Assembly: GCA_035656635.1 (NCBI GenBank)
Contig: DASRSD010000145.1
Span: 1 to 64,000, forward strand
Direction: 5' to 3'
Source of the DNA: Pirellulales bacterium
Lineage (GTDB): Bacteria > Planctomycetota > Planctomycetia > Pirellulales > JADZDJ01
Length of the DNA stretch: 64,000 nt
Part shown: positions 9,240-18,896 of the stretch, one piece after another
Layout: each line of letters starts with the position of its first letter
How positions within the stretch are numbered: position 1 is the stretch's first letter
Notes under the pieces: model-generated
The model's database searches: none
Told to the model about the DNA's origin: nothing
The model's input: the letters and a program-made list of their open reading frames with translations, nothing else
Made by a program: the position numbers and the translations under genes

Positions 9240-12218
9240 ATGGGCCCCTCCATCGTCCATTTCTGCAATTTTGGCCTGTGTGCGCGACGGTGGTTGCACG
9301 CCGCCTTGCTGTTGGCGGTTAGTTTGGCACTGTGCGCACAATCGGCAGCTCAATCGCCAGCCGAGTTTTTAGAACCCGCGCCGGCCCCACCACACGAATT
9401 CAATGTCGACAAGCAAGCCAAGAAAAATATCAAGCCGCTGCGCGAACTGGTGGGGCATCACGATCGCATCAACAGCGTGCAATTTGTTCCTCCTGATGGC
9501 AAACAAGCGGTTTCCTGCTCCGATGACGGAACTTTGCGGCTGTGGCAATTGGAAGACGGTCGCGAAGTGCGCAGCATCACGGGCCTGGAGGGCCAATTAA
9601 AAGCGTTGGTCGTTCTCGCAGGCAGCAAACAAGTCATCACGGCCGGATCCAGTAAAGTTCTGTATGTTTGCAATTTGGAAACGGGAACCGTGGAGCAATC
9701 GTTAGCAGGCCCAACGAGCTGCATCGTTCATTTGGGCGTCACGGTCGACCGCAACTACGTCGTGGCGCTGGACGACGCGGGCAACGCTTATACCTGGAAG
9801 CTGACCGATGCATCGCCGCAATGCACGCCGCTGCCAAAACATCCGGCCGCAACCGGCCCTCTGTTTTCCATTCGGTTCAGCCCTGATGGAAAAACATTGT
9901 GGGCCACCGGCGATTTTCTTGATGTCTGCCGCTGGTCGGTCGGCGATTGGACGCCGCTGGAAAAAGTTACTCTGCAAAGCGCCAGCCCGAACCGGAATTT
10001 CGCCATTTCCACTAACGGCAAGTTCCTGCTGACGGCCACCCATCACACCTTTTGCACGGCGGCACAAATTCCCGATTCTGATAAGTTCGACACCTCCATC
10101 CGTGTGATGCACGTCAGCAGCTTGTCCAACATCGAACGAGTGCTGCCGATCGGCAGCGATTACTTTGCGCTGCTCGGCGGCGACGGTGCCATTGAATTCT
10201 GGCGCGCTAAGGACGAGCAATTCGCCGGACAATTTCCCATGCCGGTTTCCGCCGTAACGGCAACCACGTTTGCGCTTCGGCAGCACCAATCGCTGACGGG
10301 GCACGTCAACGGTAAATTGTATTTGTGGGACGTGAATTGCCTGCGCGAACGGCCGGAAGATGACGTGTGGACCGCCGCGAACGAAACGCGCCAATGGCTG
10401 CAAGACAAGCAATTCGACAAACTCACAGCCAAGGCCGACGAATATCGCAAAACGCGCGGCTGCTTTGCCAGTGGCGAATCGACGCTGTCGGCGTTCTACA
10501 TCAACCTCAACCTGCCGAAAGATAACGATTGGGCCGCTTTTCAGGCTCTGCTGGACGAGTGGCACACTGCAAAGCCCGATTCTATTGCGCCACTGGTCGA
10601 GAAAGCCGAGGCTTTGGTGAGCGAAGGCTGGGCGGCGCGAGGCAGCGGCTGGGCGAGCACGGTTACTCAGGAAGGGTGGCGCACTTTTCACGAAAAGTTG
10701 AATGCGGCGCTGGACGTCATTGCAGACGCCGAAAAACTGGACGAGAAAGATCCGGAACTGTATCGCATTCAAATGATCATTTGCATGGGCATTAGTCTTC
10801 CCCGCGAGCAAATGGATGCGGCTTTCAAAAAGGGAACCGACATCGACCCGTTTTACTTCCCATTGTACGAGCAGGCGGCTTCCGCTCGGCTGCCGCGCTG
10901 GAGTGGCGCAAATGGTGAATTGGCCGACTGGGCCAGCGACACGTGCGATACGCTTTTGGACCGCGGCGACGAAGTGTATGCCCGCATTGCCTTATCGCTG
11001 GCAGGCTATAACACGACCGATTACTTTGCCGAAATGCAGCTCGATTGGAATCGCATCAAGCGCGGCCTGAAACCGCTGTTGGAAACATACGACGATTCCA
11101 GTTACATCGCCGGTCGGGCAGGCATGCTGGCCCTGCTGAAGTACGATCACGAAATCGCCGCCAAAGCGCTGCCGATTTTGGGGTTCCATCGGCAAGAGGT
11201 CAACCTATTGGGTTCGGGAATACAATTGCGCCGTTGGCAAAAGTGGGCCGAGGCCGACGAGGCTGCTGGCGACGAGGAAAAGTTGATTGTCGTCGATCCC
11301 AAGGGCGTTTCTTGTGCGGCGCTGTCGGCGGACGGACGTTATTTGGTGACCGAAGGGGATGGTTACGGAATTCAATTCCGCTTCTGGGACACCAGTACGT
11401 GGCAGCCGTTCCGCCAGGAGCCGACGTTCGGTCGCGATTCAACCGTCATGGCGCTGCATCCCAGCGAGCCCATGATTGCCGTAGCCGGCGGACCCATTGC
11501 TCAGGCGCAAGCGGGCGTGCGGGCCGGTCTTTCGTTTGGCCTGGAATTGTGCGATTTTTCCAAAGGCCAGCAAGATTTCGCGGCCCTGCTGGGACATAAC
11601 GACGTGATTCAAGCATTGGCGTTTTCTCCCGATGGCGCGCTGCTGGCCAGCGGCGGGAAAGATCGCCTCGTCTGCTTGCGAAAAATTCCGCTGGAAGCGC
11701 ACGCCGACACGCTCAATCTGCCTTCTGAAGTTATGGGCGTTGTTTTCACCGCCGACGGAAAAACTTTGGCGGTGGCCACAAAAAACGACGGCGTCACGCT
11801 ATGGGACGTCCCCTCGAGAAAACAAATCGACAAGCTGCCGGACGCCGCCGCCAAATACGTCAGCGGCAAGGCCCTGGCCACCTCCCACAATGGCTTGAAA
11901 TTCGCTTACCTGAATGCGGACCGCCGTGTGACCATTTACGATTGGCAAGCGAAAGCGAACATCTCTACCCTCCGGCATGTCGGCGGCGAAACATTGGTCA
12001 TCGCTTTTTCGTCCGACGATAAACTATTGGCCACCGCCGGCGATTCCGCCAAAGTGCAACTCTGGGATGTCGCCACCGGCAAGGAGTTGCACGGCTTTTT
12101 CGGCCACTTCCAGCCCATCCGCAATCTCTTCTTTTTACCCGATGGAAACAAATTGGTTTCCGTGGCCGACGACGCCACGCTGCGTGTCTGGGATATTTCC
12201 GCCTATGCCGGAAACTAG
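9240..12218 (+). CDS. WD40-repeat protein with central helical domain, exported
   Basis: A 992-aa protein with a signal peptide ending near AQSAAQ. WD40 repeats are visible in the N-terminal third (for example ELVGHHDRINSVQF and DDGTLRLWQLEDG) and again in the C-terminal third (LLGHNDVIQALAFSPDGALL, LATAGDSAKVQLWDVATG, DDATLRVWDISAYAG). A roughly 250-residue helical TPR-like region lies between them. The layout suggests two beta-propellers joined by a solenoid, acting as a periplasmic or cell-surface scaffold. A TTG at 9192 could extend the N-terminus by 16 residues; ATG 9240 gives a cleaner signal peptide. No enzymatic motif is seen. Confidence 0.85.
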   Translation: MGPSIVHFCNFGLCARRWLHAALLLAVSLALCAQSAAQSPAEFLEPAPAPPHEFNVDKQAKKNIKPLRELVGHHDRINSVQFVPPDGKQAVSCSDDGTLRLWQLEDGREVRSITGLEGQLKALVVLAGSKQVITAGSSKVLYVCNLETGTVEQSLAGPTSCIVHLGVTVDRNYVVALDDAGNAYTWKLTDASPQCTPLPKHPAATGPLFSIRFSPDGKTLWATGDFLDVCRWSVGDWTPLEKVTLQSASPNRNFAISTNGKFLLTATHHTFCTAAQIPDSDKFDTSIRVMHVSSLSNIERVLPIGSDYFALLGGDGAIEFWRAKDEQFAGQFPMPVSAVTATTFALRQHQSLTGHVNGKLYLWDVNCLRERPEDDVWTAANETRQWLQDKQFDKLTAKADEYRKTRGCFASGESTLSAFYINLNLPKDNDWAAFQALLDEWHTAKPDSIAPLVEKAEALVSEGWAARGSGWASTVTQEGWRTFHEKLNAALDVIADAEKLDEKDPELYRIQMIICMGISLPREQMDAAFKKGTDIDPFYFPLYEQAASARLPRWSGANGELADWASDTCDTLLDRGDEVYARIALSLAGYNTTDYFAEMQLDWNRIKRGLKPLLETYDDSSYIAGRAGMLALLKYDHEIAAKALPILGFHRQEVNLLGSGIQLRRWQKWAEADEAAGDEEKLIVVDPKGVSCAALSADGRYLVTEGDGYGIQFRFWDTSTWQPFRQEPTFGRDSTVMALHPSEPMIAVAGGPIAQAQAGVRAGLSFGLELCDFSKGQQDFAALLGHNDVIQALAFSPDGALLASGGKDRLVCLRKIPLEAHADTLNLPSEVMGVVFTADGKTLAVATKNDGVTLWDVPSRKQIDKLPDAAAKYVSGKALATSHNGLKFAYLNADRRVTIYDWQAKANISTLRHVGGETLVIAFSSDDKLLATAGDSAKVQLWDVATGKELHGFFGHFQPIRNLFFLPDGNKLVSVADDATLRVWDISAYAGN

Positions 12219-12426
12219 CTCGCAGGTTGGTGTTGATTTCTGCCGTGCATGCTACGAGCCCAGGAATTCGTAGGCCAACAAAAGCGTCCCCGGAATTGCA
12301 AGATCGAGGGCGATCAACAGAGAATTCCGGTAAAAACCCTGCCCTGGGGCGCCGCATGGCAATGTGCATGTAGATTTTCCCGCGACCATGCGCTTTCCGG
12401 AACGGCAGCCAGCATCAGTGCCAGGC

Positions 12427-13326
12427 TCAGGAGAAAATGCCCAGCACCCAGCGAATAATTCGTGCCACCACGCTCCCTCCCAAGTCAAAATTTCGGGAGG
12501 GACGAGCAGGCTGAATATTGCTTTCAATCAATTCCGCCTCCGCCTTGGCCTGGGATTGCTGTCGGGCTTGCTCTGCGGCCTGCCGCTGCGCCGCTTGGTT
12601 GTTCATCCACACCAGTCCGCCGGCATGAATCCAATCGATAATCCGCGGCAAGGCATCCGCATCAAGCCATACTCCGTGCTTGCCGCACACATCAACGAGT
12701 ACGCCGCTATGGCTGTAATTTTGCTTCAACATCAGTTGATGGCACATCACGCACGGTCGGTAATGTACGCCATCGTGGGGAAGGGGCACGTCGACTTGCG
12801 GCGCGCGAGCCAGCGCTGGCGTCCAACGCGGATCGTTCTGCACGCCTTCCTTCGCTGCCTGGTCGGTGAGCTGCTTGAATGCTTCGTTGCTCAGCCACAA
12901 ACCGGCACAGCGCTGGCACTCCAGGGCAGAAACGTTGCCGTAGGCCCGGCTGGTAAGGGTGTGCCCTTCGCCGCAGGCTGGACAAATCAACTGCGAAGTT
13001 TCGCCCGCCGACATTTCCGGATGAATCGCCGTTCCGCAAAACTCGCAAAACCGAGCCTGGTTGCTCACCCGCGCAAAGCAGTGCGGGCAAACGGTATCCA
13101 AATCGCGATCGTGCAGTGTAAACTCGGCCCCGCAATAGGCGCAGCTCAGCGCGCCTTCTGGCCGTGGGGCACCGCAGTGCGAACAGCACGTCACCGCCGC
13201 GGCATGGGCCTGCGGCGATTGCACCGTGAGTACTTGCCCACAACGGCAATGGAAGCGCGTGCCCACCCCGAGTTGGGTTGCATCATACTGGCGCTTGCAT
13301 TGCGGACAGGCGACAAGCAGACGCAT
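12427..13326 (-). CDS. Multi zinc-ribbon protein
   Basis: A 299-aa protein with successive CxxC pairs: CPQC/CRCG at the start, then CSHCGAP/CAYCGAEF, CPHCF/CEFCG, and CPACGEGHTL/CQRCAGLWL (zf-TFIIB-like), then CVMCHQLM/CGKHGVWLD. This gives about five zinc-binding modules in the first 210 residues. An Ala/Gln-rich helical linker (about 240-265) and a short hydrophobic C-terminus (VVARIIRWVLGIFS), perhaps a membrane-associated helix, follow. It probably acts as a protein- or nucleic-acid-binding factor. It converges on the WD40 gene with a 208-bp featureless gap. The specific function is unknown. Confidence 0.8.
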   Translation of the reverse strand: MRLLVACPQCKRQYDATQLGVGTRFHCRCGQVLTVQSPQAHAAAVTCCSHCGAPRPEGALSCAYCGAEFTLHDRDLDTVCPHCFARVSNQARFCEFCGTAIHPEMSAGETSQLICPACGEGHTLTSRAYGNVSALECQRCAGLWLSNEAFKQLTDQAAKEGVQNDPRWTPALARAPQVDVPLPHDGVHYRPCVMCHQLMLKQNYSHSGVLVDVCGKHGVWLDADALPRIIDWIHAGGLVWMNNQAAQRQAAEQARQQSQAKAEAELIESNIQPARPSRNFDLGGSVVARIIRWVLGIFS

Positions 13327-13597
13327 AAATCATTCGCCGTGAGACTTGCGAATTGTCAACATTCCGTCATCAAGAAAATGAGGATGCCAATGCTTCTGGA
13401 GCGACCACTCTCTTGCTGTTCGCTATTTCCGAAGCAATCTTGCCCTTTGGGGAAGTACGCGGGATAAACTATTTCGTTCGTTCATCATAAGCTAGCGATC
13501 GCTGCATGGCAGGCCCCTCAACCGCCGCCACGCAGTGGAATATTTCAACCCAGGGCTGATCTCAACGAACATTGTATTCTCGCCGCCGGCCGCAAAC

Positions 13598-14550
13598 TCA
13601 GGGCTTTTGTGTCGGATGCGGAAGCGGAGCCATCGATGATGGAGCCGGCACGCCGTCAATCGTTTGCGGCTCCATCAATTCCACTCTCGTGCCGTCGGGA
13701 TCGTAAATATTCATTTGCCGCTTGCGATTCACGCCCGTCTGAATTTGCATGGGCCGCGTGTAATTGATTTTTTCGGCCCGCCCTTCCAAAGTTTTCTGCG
13801 CCGCTTCCACGTCGGGAACTTCCAGACACAAATGGTGCTGGCCGCCGCGCTTATCGGCATCGGGTAGCTGCGCGTACAGCATCAGTTCCAAATATCCAGT
13901 GCCCTCGGGCACTCGTTCGTTCACCCACGACAAAGCGTCCGGGCTTTTCGCTCCCCGCCAAAATTCTTTGCAGCCCAGAGTTCCCTCGTAAAATTGCTTG
14001 GCGGCTTCCAGGTTCCCCTCCAAAATGCCACGTGCGCCAGAGTTTTCGAAATGCGCGTGTCGGGCAAAAACTTGCCTTTGTTTTGCACCGTCATGCCGTC
14101 CGGCAAGTACTGCACAATTTCCACCGTGCGACCGTCCGGATCGGTAATGAAATAATTCGCATTGCCGATTCTCCCCTTGGGCGTTTGGTCCGGTACTTTG
14201 ACGCCTTGCGCGGCGAGATACTGCCGCATTGCTTCGGCATCGTCGGTCTCCAGCGCAATATGATACAGCCGATCGGTATTCGGCTCCTTTTCCGGAAATA
14301 GCTCGATGCTTTGTCGATCGTTGATTTTGATGAACGTTAGGTGCAGCGTGCCGTCGGGGTTTTTCAACGAATACGGTTCGTCAAATCCCAAGAAGTCTTT
14401 ATAAAACGCCCGCGACTGATCGAGGTCGTGGCAGTACAATGCAATGTGCGAGAGGCCCGTAATTGGTGGCCTTGTGGGCATTGCCGTTTGGGCAGCCACC
14501 GATGTCACGGTCAACAAAACCGTCAACACAGCGGTCAATCTCATACTCAT
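13598..14550 (-). pseudogene. Two-domain VOC (glyoxalase-like) protein, frameshifted
   Basis: Two overlapping frames encode two tandem vicinal-oxygen-chelate domains. The first frame (14550 downwards) has a signal peptide (MRLTAVLTVLLTVTSVAAQ) and a full VOC domain (GLSHIALYCHDLDQSRAFYK to DPDGRTVEIVQYLPDG). It then enters a second domain at SKTLAHV and loses frame. The continuation (EGNLEAAKQFYEGTLGCKEF to DPDGTRVELMEPQ) is in the next frame. Adding one G (C on the plus strand) near 14026-14030 restores a continuous HVGILEGNLEAAKQFY. Either a real single-base deletion has inactivated it or this is a sequence error. The substrate is unknown. Confidence 0.8.
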
Positions 14551-14686
14551 CTCCCAATAAATCGCTCATGCCAAAATGCACCAAAGCAGGTGAATTATAC
14601 TAGATCCTTTAAGACGGTCGAAAGGATCGGTATTCGTCGCAGCGCACATCCGCCTGGTTAGAATTGATCAATTAGGAGAAGTTACA

Positions 14687-15262
14687 ATGGCTGGCAAAAC
14701 GTCCAAAAAGCTGTCACCAAAGCAATGCGAGGAACTCCTCCGAGCATTGAAAGCCCGATTTGAGAAAAACATGAACCGTCATCAAGGTCTCAAGTGGGCT
14801 AATGTCGAGGCAAAGCTGGAAGCCAATACCGAAAAACTCTGGTCGCTCCATGAAATGGAACGTACTGGCGGTGAACCGGACGTCGTTGGTCGTGAAAAAA
14901 AGACGAGCGAATTCATTTTTTATGATTGTTCAGCGGAAAGTCCCCAAGGCCGTAGAAATGTTTGTTACGACCGAGAGGCCCAGAAGGCGAACATTAAAGG
15001 AAGACCGGATGCATCAGCCAACGTAATTGACATGGCAGCCGCGATGGGCATCGAGCTGTTGACGGAAGAAGAATATCGTCAACTGCAGAAGCTTGGCGTC
15101 TTCGATGCGAAAACATCGAGCTGGGTAAAAACACCTTCTGCTATTAGAAAACTTGGCGGCGCCCTGTTTTGTGATCGCCGCTACGACCACGTCTTCGTGT
15201 GTCATAACGGACCGCAGTCTTACTACTCAGGCAGAGGCTTCCGCGGCTGGCTCCGGGTCTAA
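14687..15262 (+). CDS. DUF4256 domain protein
   Basis: A 191-aa cytoplasmic protein that matches the DUF4256 family over its whole length. Recognisable family segments are LLRALKARFEKNMNRHQGL, EKLWSLHEMERTGGEPDVVG, FYDCSAESPQGRRNVCYDRE, AMGIELLTEEEYRQLQKLG and KLGGALFCDRRYDHVF. An AGGAGA ribosome binding site at 14674-14679 fixes the ATG at 14687. The family has no established function. The gene lies just outside the tRNA-Pro repeat boundary at 15291, and its codon use is less GC-rich than the genes to its left, so it may also be acquired. Confidence 0.88.
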   Translation: MAGKTSKKLSPKQCEELLRALKARFEKNMNRHQGLKWANVEAKLEANTEKLWSLHEMERTGGEPDVVGREKKTSEFIFYDCSAESPQGRRNVCYDREAQKANIKGRPDASANVIDMAAAMGIELLTEEEYRQLQKLGVFDAKTSSWVKTPSAIRKLGGALFCDRRYDHVFVCHNGPQSYYSGRGFRGWLRV

Positions 15263-15290
15263 GAAAATGACCTTTCGGCAATTTACTGTC

Positions 15291-15334
15291 AGTCGGGGCG
15301 AAAGGATTTGAACCTTCGGCCTCTTGGTCCCAAA
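15291..15334. repeat. 44-bp direct repeat of the tRNA-Pro 3' half (distal att-like site)
   Basis: This stretch is identical over 44 bp to 19015-19058, which covers the anticodon loop to discriminator base of the intact tRNA-Pro. It begins AGTCGGGGCGAAAGGATTTG and ends GGTCCCAAA. Identity ends abruptly on both sides and no 5' half of a tRNA is present. A lone 3' tRNA half in direct orientation, 3.7 kb beyond the 3' end of the intact gene, is the classical footprint left by an element integrating into a tRNA gene. Confidence 0.85.
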
Positions 15335-15422
15335 TGTCAAACTCTAGGCGACCTGCGGAAGAGGATAACGCTTTAACAGATAAATAGTTGCGTTAATTCT
15401 TGCCGATTTTGCGTCTCATTCC

Positions 15423-15484
15423 TTCGTCACTCTAAGTGCTTATTCGTCACTGTTCGTCACAACCAAGCTCTGACATTCTCTGAC
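15423..15484. other. Iterated short motifs just inside the distal repeat
   Basis: TTCGTCAC occurs three times (15423-15430, 15443-15450, 15453-15460). CTCTGAC occurs twice with 10-bp periodicity (15468-15474, 15478-15484). The CTCTGAC pair recurs with the same 10-bp spacing next to the other 44-bp repeat (18982-18998). An inverted TTCGTCA lies there too (18985-18991). Such helically phased repeats next to a core site resemble arm-type binding sites for a tyrosine recombinase or accessory factor. That role is inference. Confidence 0.5.
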
Positions 15485-15569
15485 GTCGCGTATATCGTAC
15501 TCAACTTCAAACGCGATGCAACTAGAGCGCTTGGTCAGGAATCAAGCGCTCTCCGTAGCTGGTTTGGTG

Positions 15570-16541
15570 CTACGGAGCTTCGTTGTCTGGAACCCACTGT
15601 ATCCATTTCGCGTAGTCCTCGTTGGGCAGGAAAACGTCATAATTCTGAGTCACGTTTCTCACGCAACCACGACCGAGTAGCGCCACGATCAAATCCGAAT
15701 TTGCGCGAGTCACGCCCCATATTTGGCCGGTAATTTGCCAGTTGTTCGTGACGTTGAAATGCGCCGGTGTGCCCGGACTCGCCGCTAGATTTTCGATTTC
15801 CAACTCAAATACTCGACTATTTGCATACTGAATGTTGTTCTGAACGTCATTGTTGTTAGACCAGCCGACCGTGACGCGAAGTATCGTTTCACCAGTTACG
15901 TAGACTGCCATCGGTGTATACGGCACGCCGCCAATTGGTTGTAGGCCGAGTTCAATGCCAGTAATACCACGCATCAAGTCGCCCACGTTCAATCGGTTAG
16001 TCCCATTCGTCCGAACAAACCTTAACGTATCGCTGTCACAGGAGACGAGAACGCCTGCGCGGTAATACAATTCATTGGGTCCGCCTGCTCCGTTAGGTTG
16101 CTTTATCGGACTGTAGTCACCTTGGCTAAGTTGCTGGTTCCATACCAAGTTCCAAAGACTGCTGTTCCCGGAAGCCCATAGCACTCCGTCAAGCGTCGCA
16201 GCAATCCCAGCCTGTGGTCCAGAATTCCCACCTGGTCCAATCAACGATGTTAGAATCGGTGTGAGCGGACAACCGTTCTGACTCCAAAAGAAAAGACCCT
16301 CCCCATTGGTCACGAAGATGCGCTTCGACGCGATGGTGAAACCCCACCTGTTCGGATCACCTGCGGCCTTGGCGACGTATGGAAACTGAGGAAGAACGAA
16401 TCCATTTGCGGGATTGAAATTGTCGGGCAATTTCCAGATGCCAGTATTTGGACCTGCGACATACAGCATTGGATTATCTCCGTTGACGTGAGAAGCCAGG
16501 GCTTTCAGCCGTATTTTTGCGGACTCAGCCTTCCACTGCAA
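15570..16541 (-). CDS. Hypothetical beta-rich protein, island cargo
   Basis: A 323-aa protein without a recognisable family. It has no signal peptide and no membrane helix. Repeating segments such as LYVAGPNTGIWKLPDN, RIFVTNGEGLFFW, DGVLWASGNSSLWNLVW and TLRFVRTNGTNRLNV suggest a beta-propeller-like fold that reads out values. The start is uncertain: ATG 16541, or the in-frame ATG 24 codons later that begins MLYVAGP. It is the only leftward gene in the island and is divergent from the gene at 16688. No catalytic motif is evident. Confidence 0.55.
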   Translation of the reverse strand: MQWKAESAKIRLKALASHVNGDNPMLYVAGPNTGIWKLPDNFNPANGFVLPQFPYVAKAAGDPNRWGFTIASKRIFVTNGEGLFFWSQNGCPLTPILTSLIGPGGNSGPQAGIAATLDGVLWASGNSSLWNLVWNQQLSQGDYSPIKQPNGAGGPNELYYRAGVLVSCDSDTLRFVRTNGTNRLNVGDLMRGITGIELGLQPIGGVPYTPMAVYVTGETILRVTVGWSNNNDVQNNIQYANSRVFELEIENLAASPGTPAHFNVTNNWQITGQIWGVTRANSDLIVALLGRGCVRNVTQNYDVFLPNEDYAKWIQWVPDNEAP

Positions 16542-16687
16542 TATCCTAAACGGGCCTCGGAATGGTTAGCCGGAATTGTTGCCTCCTCTTTTGGCTACTG
16601 TTAGAATGCCGGGCTGCCGTGCGGTTTGTCGTTTCCTGGCAGTTCTCTTGTCCCCAAACGTCTCGTCACGTAACTGGAGATTCGACC

Positions 16688-17122
16688 ATGTTCGGTTCGC
16701 CTCGCTACTTAATTGTTCTGGCGGTCGGATTTGTACTAGGACTTCTTGCGTCGAATCTCAGTATCATCTCTCTCGCTTTCGCTTTCACACGGCACTCGGA
16801 ATGCGTCTGGACTGAAAATAGCCCGCAGTACCTTGTAACGTTCGGCCAAAAGTGTCCGCATTGCGGGGAAAAGCAACCCGACCGCTGCTTCATCATGGGG
16901 CAAATTAAGGGAACTAGGGACCTAGACGGCGCGGTCTTTTACACTTTTTTGGTTGACGAATTCTATGATAAAAAAATTCCTCATGATCTCGCCGCTAATC
17001 CAAATCGAACATGGGACCATTGGAACCAAGTGAGTCCAACCGTGAACTTTTGGGATGAAGCTAAATTCAACACTTGGTGCAAGACCGGGAAAAACCCCAC
17101 CGAAGATTTGGAAAAAAAGTGA
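16688..17122 (+). CDS. Small membrane-anchored hypothetical protein, island cargo
   Basis: A 144-aa protein beginning MFGSPRYLIVLAVGFVLGLL, a single N-terminal membrane anchor or uncleaved signal. A soluble part follows with a CPHCGEKQPDRC cysteine cluster that could bind metal or form disulphides. ATG 16688 is preferred because GGAG at 16676-16679 precedes it; the longer frame from 16562 lacks such a site. The region is AT-rich compared with the flanking chromosome. It is followed after 39 bp by the TPR gene and probably shares its transcript. No family is recognised. Confidence 0.6.
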   Translation: MFGSPRYLIVLAVGFVLGLLASNLSIISLAFAFTRHSECVWTENSPQYLVTFGQKCPHCGEKQPDRCFIMGQIKGTRDLDGAVFYTFLVDEFYDKKIPHDLAANPNRTWDHWNQVSPTVNFWDEAKFNTWCKTGKNPTEDLEKK

Positions 17123-17161
17123 AACTGTATCATGCAATCCAATATCTACTGAGGAACATCA

Positions 17162-18085
17162 ATGCGACACCGCAAGTTTTGCATTTACTTTTTAGCGATT
17201 TCCGTATCGTCCCTATTTTCGGCAGCCGCATATGCTCAGACCTACAAACCTGGCGACAAGGTAATGGTCAAAACCTGGGACGCCAAGCTGGCCGAGAGCG
17301 GCAAGGATGTGAACACGCACATTGAACTTGGCGACATATTCACCGTTACCAAAACCAACGGCGACTGGCTTTGGGTGAGCCACGGTTGGATTCAGAAAGC
17401 AGATGTGGTGCCGCTGGCTCAAGCCATCGCATACTTTACCGCAAAAATCCAAAATGATCCCAATGACTATCGCAATTATCACAACAGGGCTTGGGCTTGC
17501 AAAAAAATGGGTGAATTAGATAAAGCCATCGCCGATGAAGGGGAAGCAATTCGGCTCTATCCCACGTGGGCCTATTTCTATAACAACCGAGGCATGATGT
17601 GGAATGCCAAGGGCGAGTACGACATTGCAATCACCGACTACAATGAAGCGATCCGGCGTGCTCCGGGCGATGCGCTGTGCCGCAATGATCGTGGAGAAGC
17701 CTATCGCCACAAAGGAAGCTACGAAAAAGCGATAGCGGATTATAATGAAGCGATTCGTCTCGATCCAAAGCACTACTGGGCGTACGCCAACCGCGCTTGG
17801 ATTTTGGCGACCTGCCCGGATGAGCAATTTCGTGATGGAGTAAAAGCCATCGAATCCGGCTCCAAGGCTTGTGACTTGAGCGATTGGCGATTTGCCGATC
17901 CAATTGACACTCTCGCCGCAGCCTACGCAGCAAAAGGAGACTACGATTCTGCCATCAGATGGGAAACTAAGGCGATTGATTTGGGGCTTGAGTCCGAAAG
18001 CGACAAAAAGCCCGAGGACCTCCGCGCCCGGCTGGAACTCTACAAAGCGGGCAAACCGTACCGTGAAGAACCTAAAGCGAAGTGA
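17162..18085 (+). CDS. Exported SH3-like/TPR repeat protein, island cargo
   Basis: A 307-aa protein with a signal peptide (cleavage probably after YAQ at residues 24-26). An SH3-like segment (PGDKVMVKTWDAKL to DWLWVSHGWIQKADVV) is followed by at least four TPR units (YRNYHNRAWACKKMGELDKA, NNRGMMWNAKGEYDIAITDY, CRNDRGEAYRHKGSYEKAI, DTLAAAYAAKGDYDSAIRWE). It is probably a periplasmic protein-protein interaction scaffold. A TGAGGAAC ribosome binding site precedes the ATG. Similar SH3-TPR proteins are common as multicopy families in planctomycetes. No partner is identifiable. Confidence 0.78.
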   Translation: MRHRKFCIYFLAISVSSLFSAAAYAQTYKPGDKVMVKTWDAKLAESGKDVNTHIELGDIFTVTKTNGDWLWVSHGWIQKADVVPLAQAIAYFTAKIQNDPNDYRNYHNRAWACKKMGELDKAIADEGEAIRLYPTWAYFYNNRGMMWNAKGEYDIAITDYNEAIRRAPGDALCRNDRGEAYRHKGSYEKAIADYNEAIRLDPKHYWAYANRAWILATCPDEQFRDGVKAIESGSKACDLSDWRFADPIDTLAAAYAAKGDYDSAIRWETKAIDLGLESESDKKPEDLRARLELYKAGKPYREEPKAK

Positions 18086-18212
18086 GACGTTGAAATGAAG
18101 GCAGCCATTTCATGTGGGCACTCAATCCTATGCAATACCAAGCCCTTTGATTTCACGTATGCTTGTAGCTCATCGCGACGCCGCTTTTTCACCTGAAACG
18201 GAGTGAAATATC

Positions 18213-18773
18213 ATGCCAAGAACCCTAACAACCGACGACTTGGACTATCTAAACAGTGAATACTTTTTGGTTCGCAAACAAACCAAAATCCTCTTGGTTT
18301 GGCTATTCGGAATTGCCGGTTTAATCGTAACGCCAGCCGCCGCTTTTACAGCGGCGTTCGCGGCCGCCAAGTTAGCGATCAATAATGGTGCTGCCGCGAT
18401 AGCGACCAATGAGATCGAGAAGATGAGACAAACTGCAAAGACAGACTGTGATAAGATTCGAGACAGCCTCGATCAGCTCACTCTTCCAATTGTTACTACG
18501 GGTGCGGTGAGGGCGGGCAATTTCCAAACTGGAAGCCCCAGTGTGACCACGAATGCAGGCACACGGACGGGCGAGACAAACGTAAAGTTCGACCCTACCC
18601 CATTTACAAAACCGCCGCAGGTTGTCGTGACGCCGCGCGTTTCCGATTACATTGCGAACTACGCGGTATCGATTTACAACGTCTCGAACAAAGGTTTCTC
18701 TGTTTGTACAGTGGACATGGCAAATCATCCCACCAACATAGACTTCGACTTTGTTGCCATCCAACCAAAATGA
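18213..18773 (+). CDS. Membrane-anchored protein with H-type-lectin-like C-terminus
   Basis: A 186-aa protein. After about 25 polar residues comes one membrane helix (ILLVWLFGIAGLIVTPAAAF), then a helical stalk (IEKMRQTAKTDCDKIRDSL) and a C-terminal beta domain. The C-terminal pattern VKFDPTPFTKPPQVVVTPRV, AVSIYNVSNKGFSVCTVD and FDFVAIQPK follows the H-type lectin layout (gain-in-F, P-V-V, GF-V, WIA-like ending). This suggests a surface carbohydrate-binding protein. A GGAG site precedes the start. The lectin call rests on pattern alone; no sugar-binding residues can be confirmed. Confidence 0.6.
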   Translation: MPRTLTTDDLDYLNSEYFLVRKQTKILLVWLFGIAGLIVTPAAAFTAAFAAAKLAINNGAAAIATNEIEKMRQTAKTDCDKIRDSLDQLTLPIVTTGAVRAGNFQTGSPSVTTNAGTRTGETNVKFDPTPFTKPPQVVVTPRVSDYIANYAVSIYNVSNKGFSVCTVDMANHPTNIDFDFVAIQPK

Positions 18774-18896
18774 AGTTCCCTGCTTGACAGGCCACTGCTC
18801 TAATGGCTGGCCTAGCCATCAAGTTTCTTCGGCCACATCGACCCCCCCTGGAGAGAAAAGAGGACATTATGGCTTTCCGTAGAATGTCCCCCGTGG

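Noticed and set aside
9702-10811. A 369-codon minus-strand frame
   Set aside because: It is antisense within the WD40 gene, whose repeats are clear. The frame shows no domain.
14687-15262. DUF4256 gene considered part of the tRNA island
   Set aside because: It lies outside the distal 44-bp repeat (15291), so on the evidence of the repeats it is not within the element.
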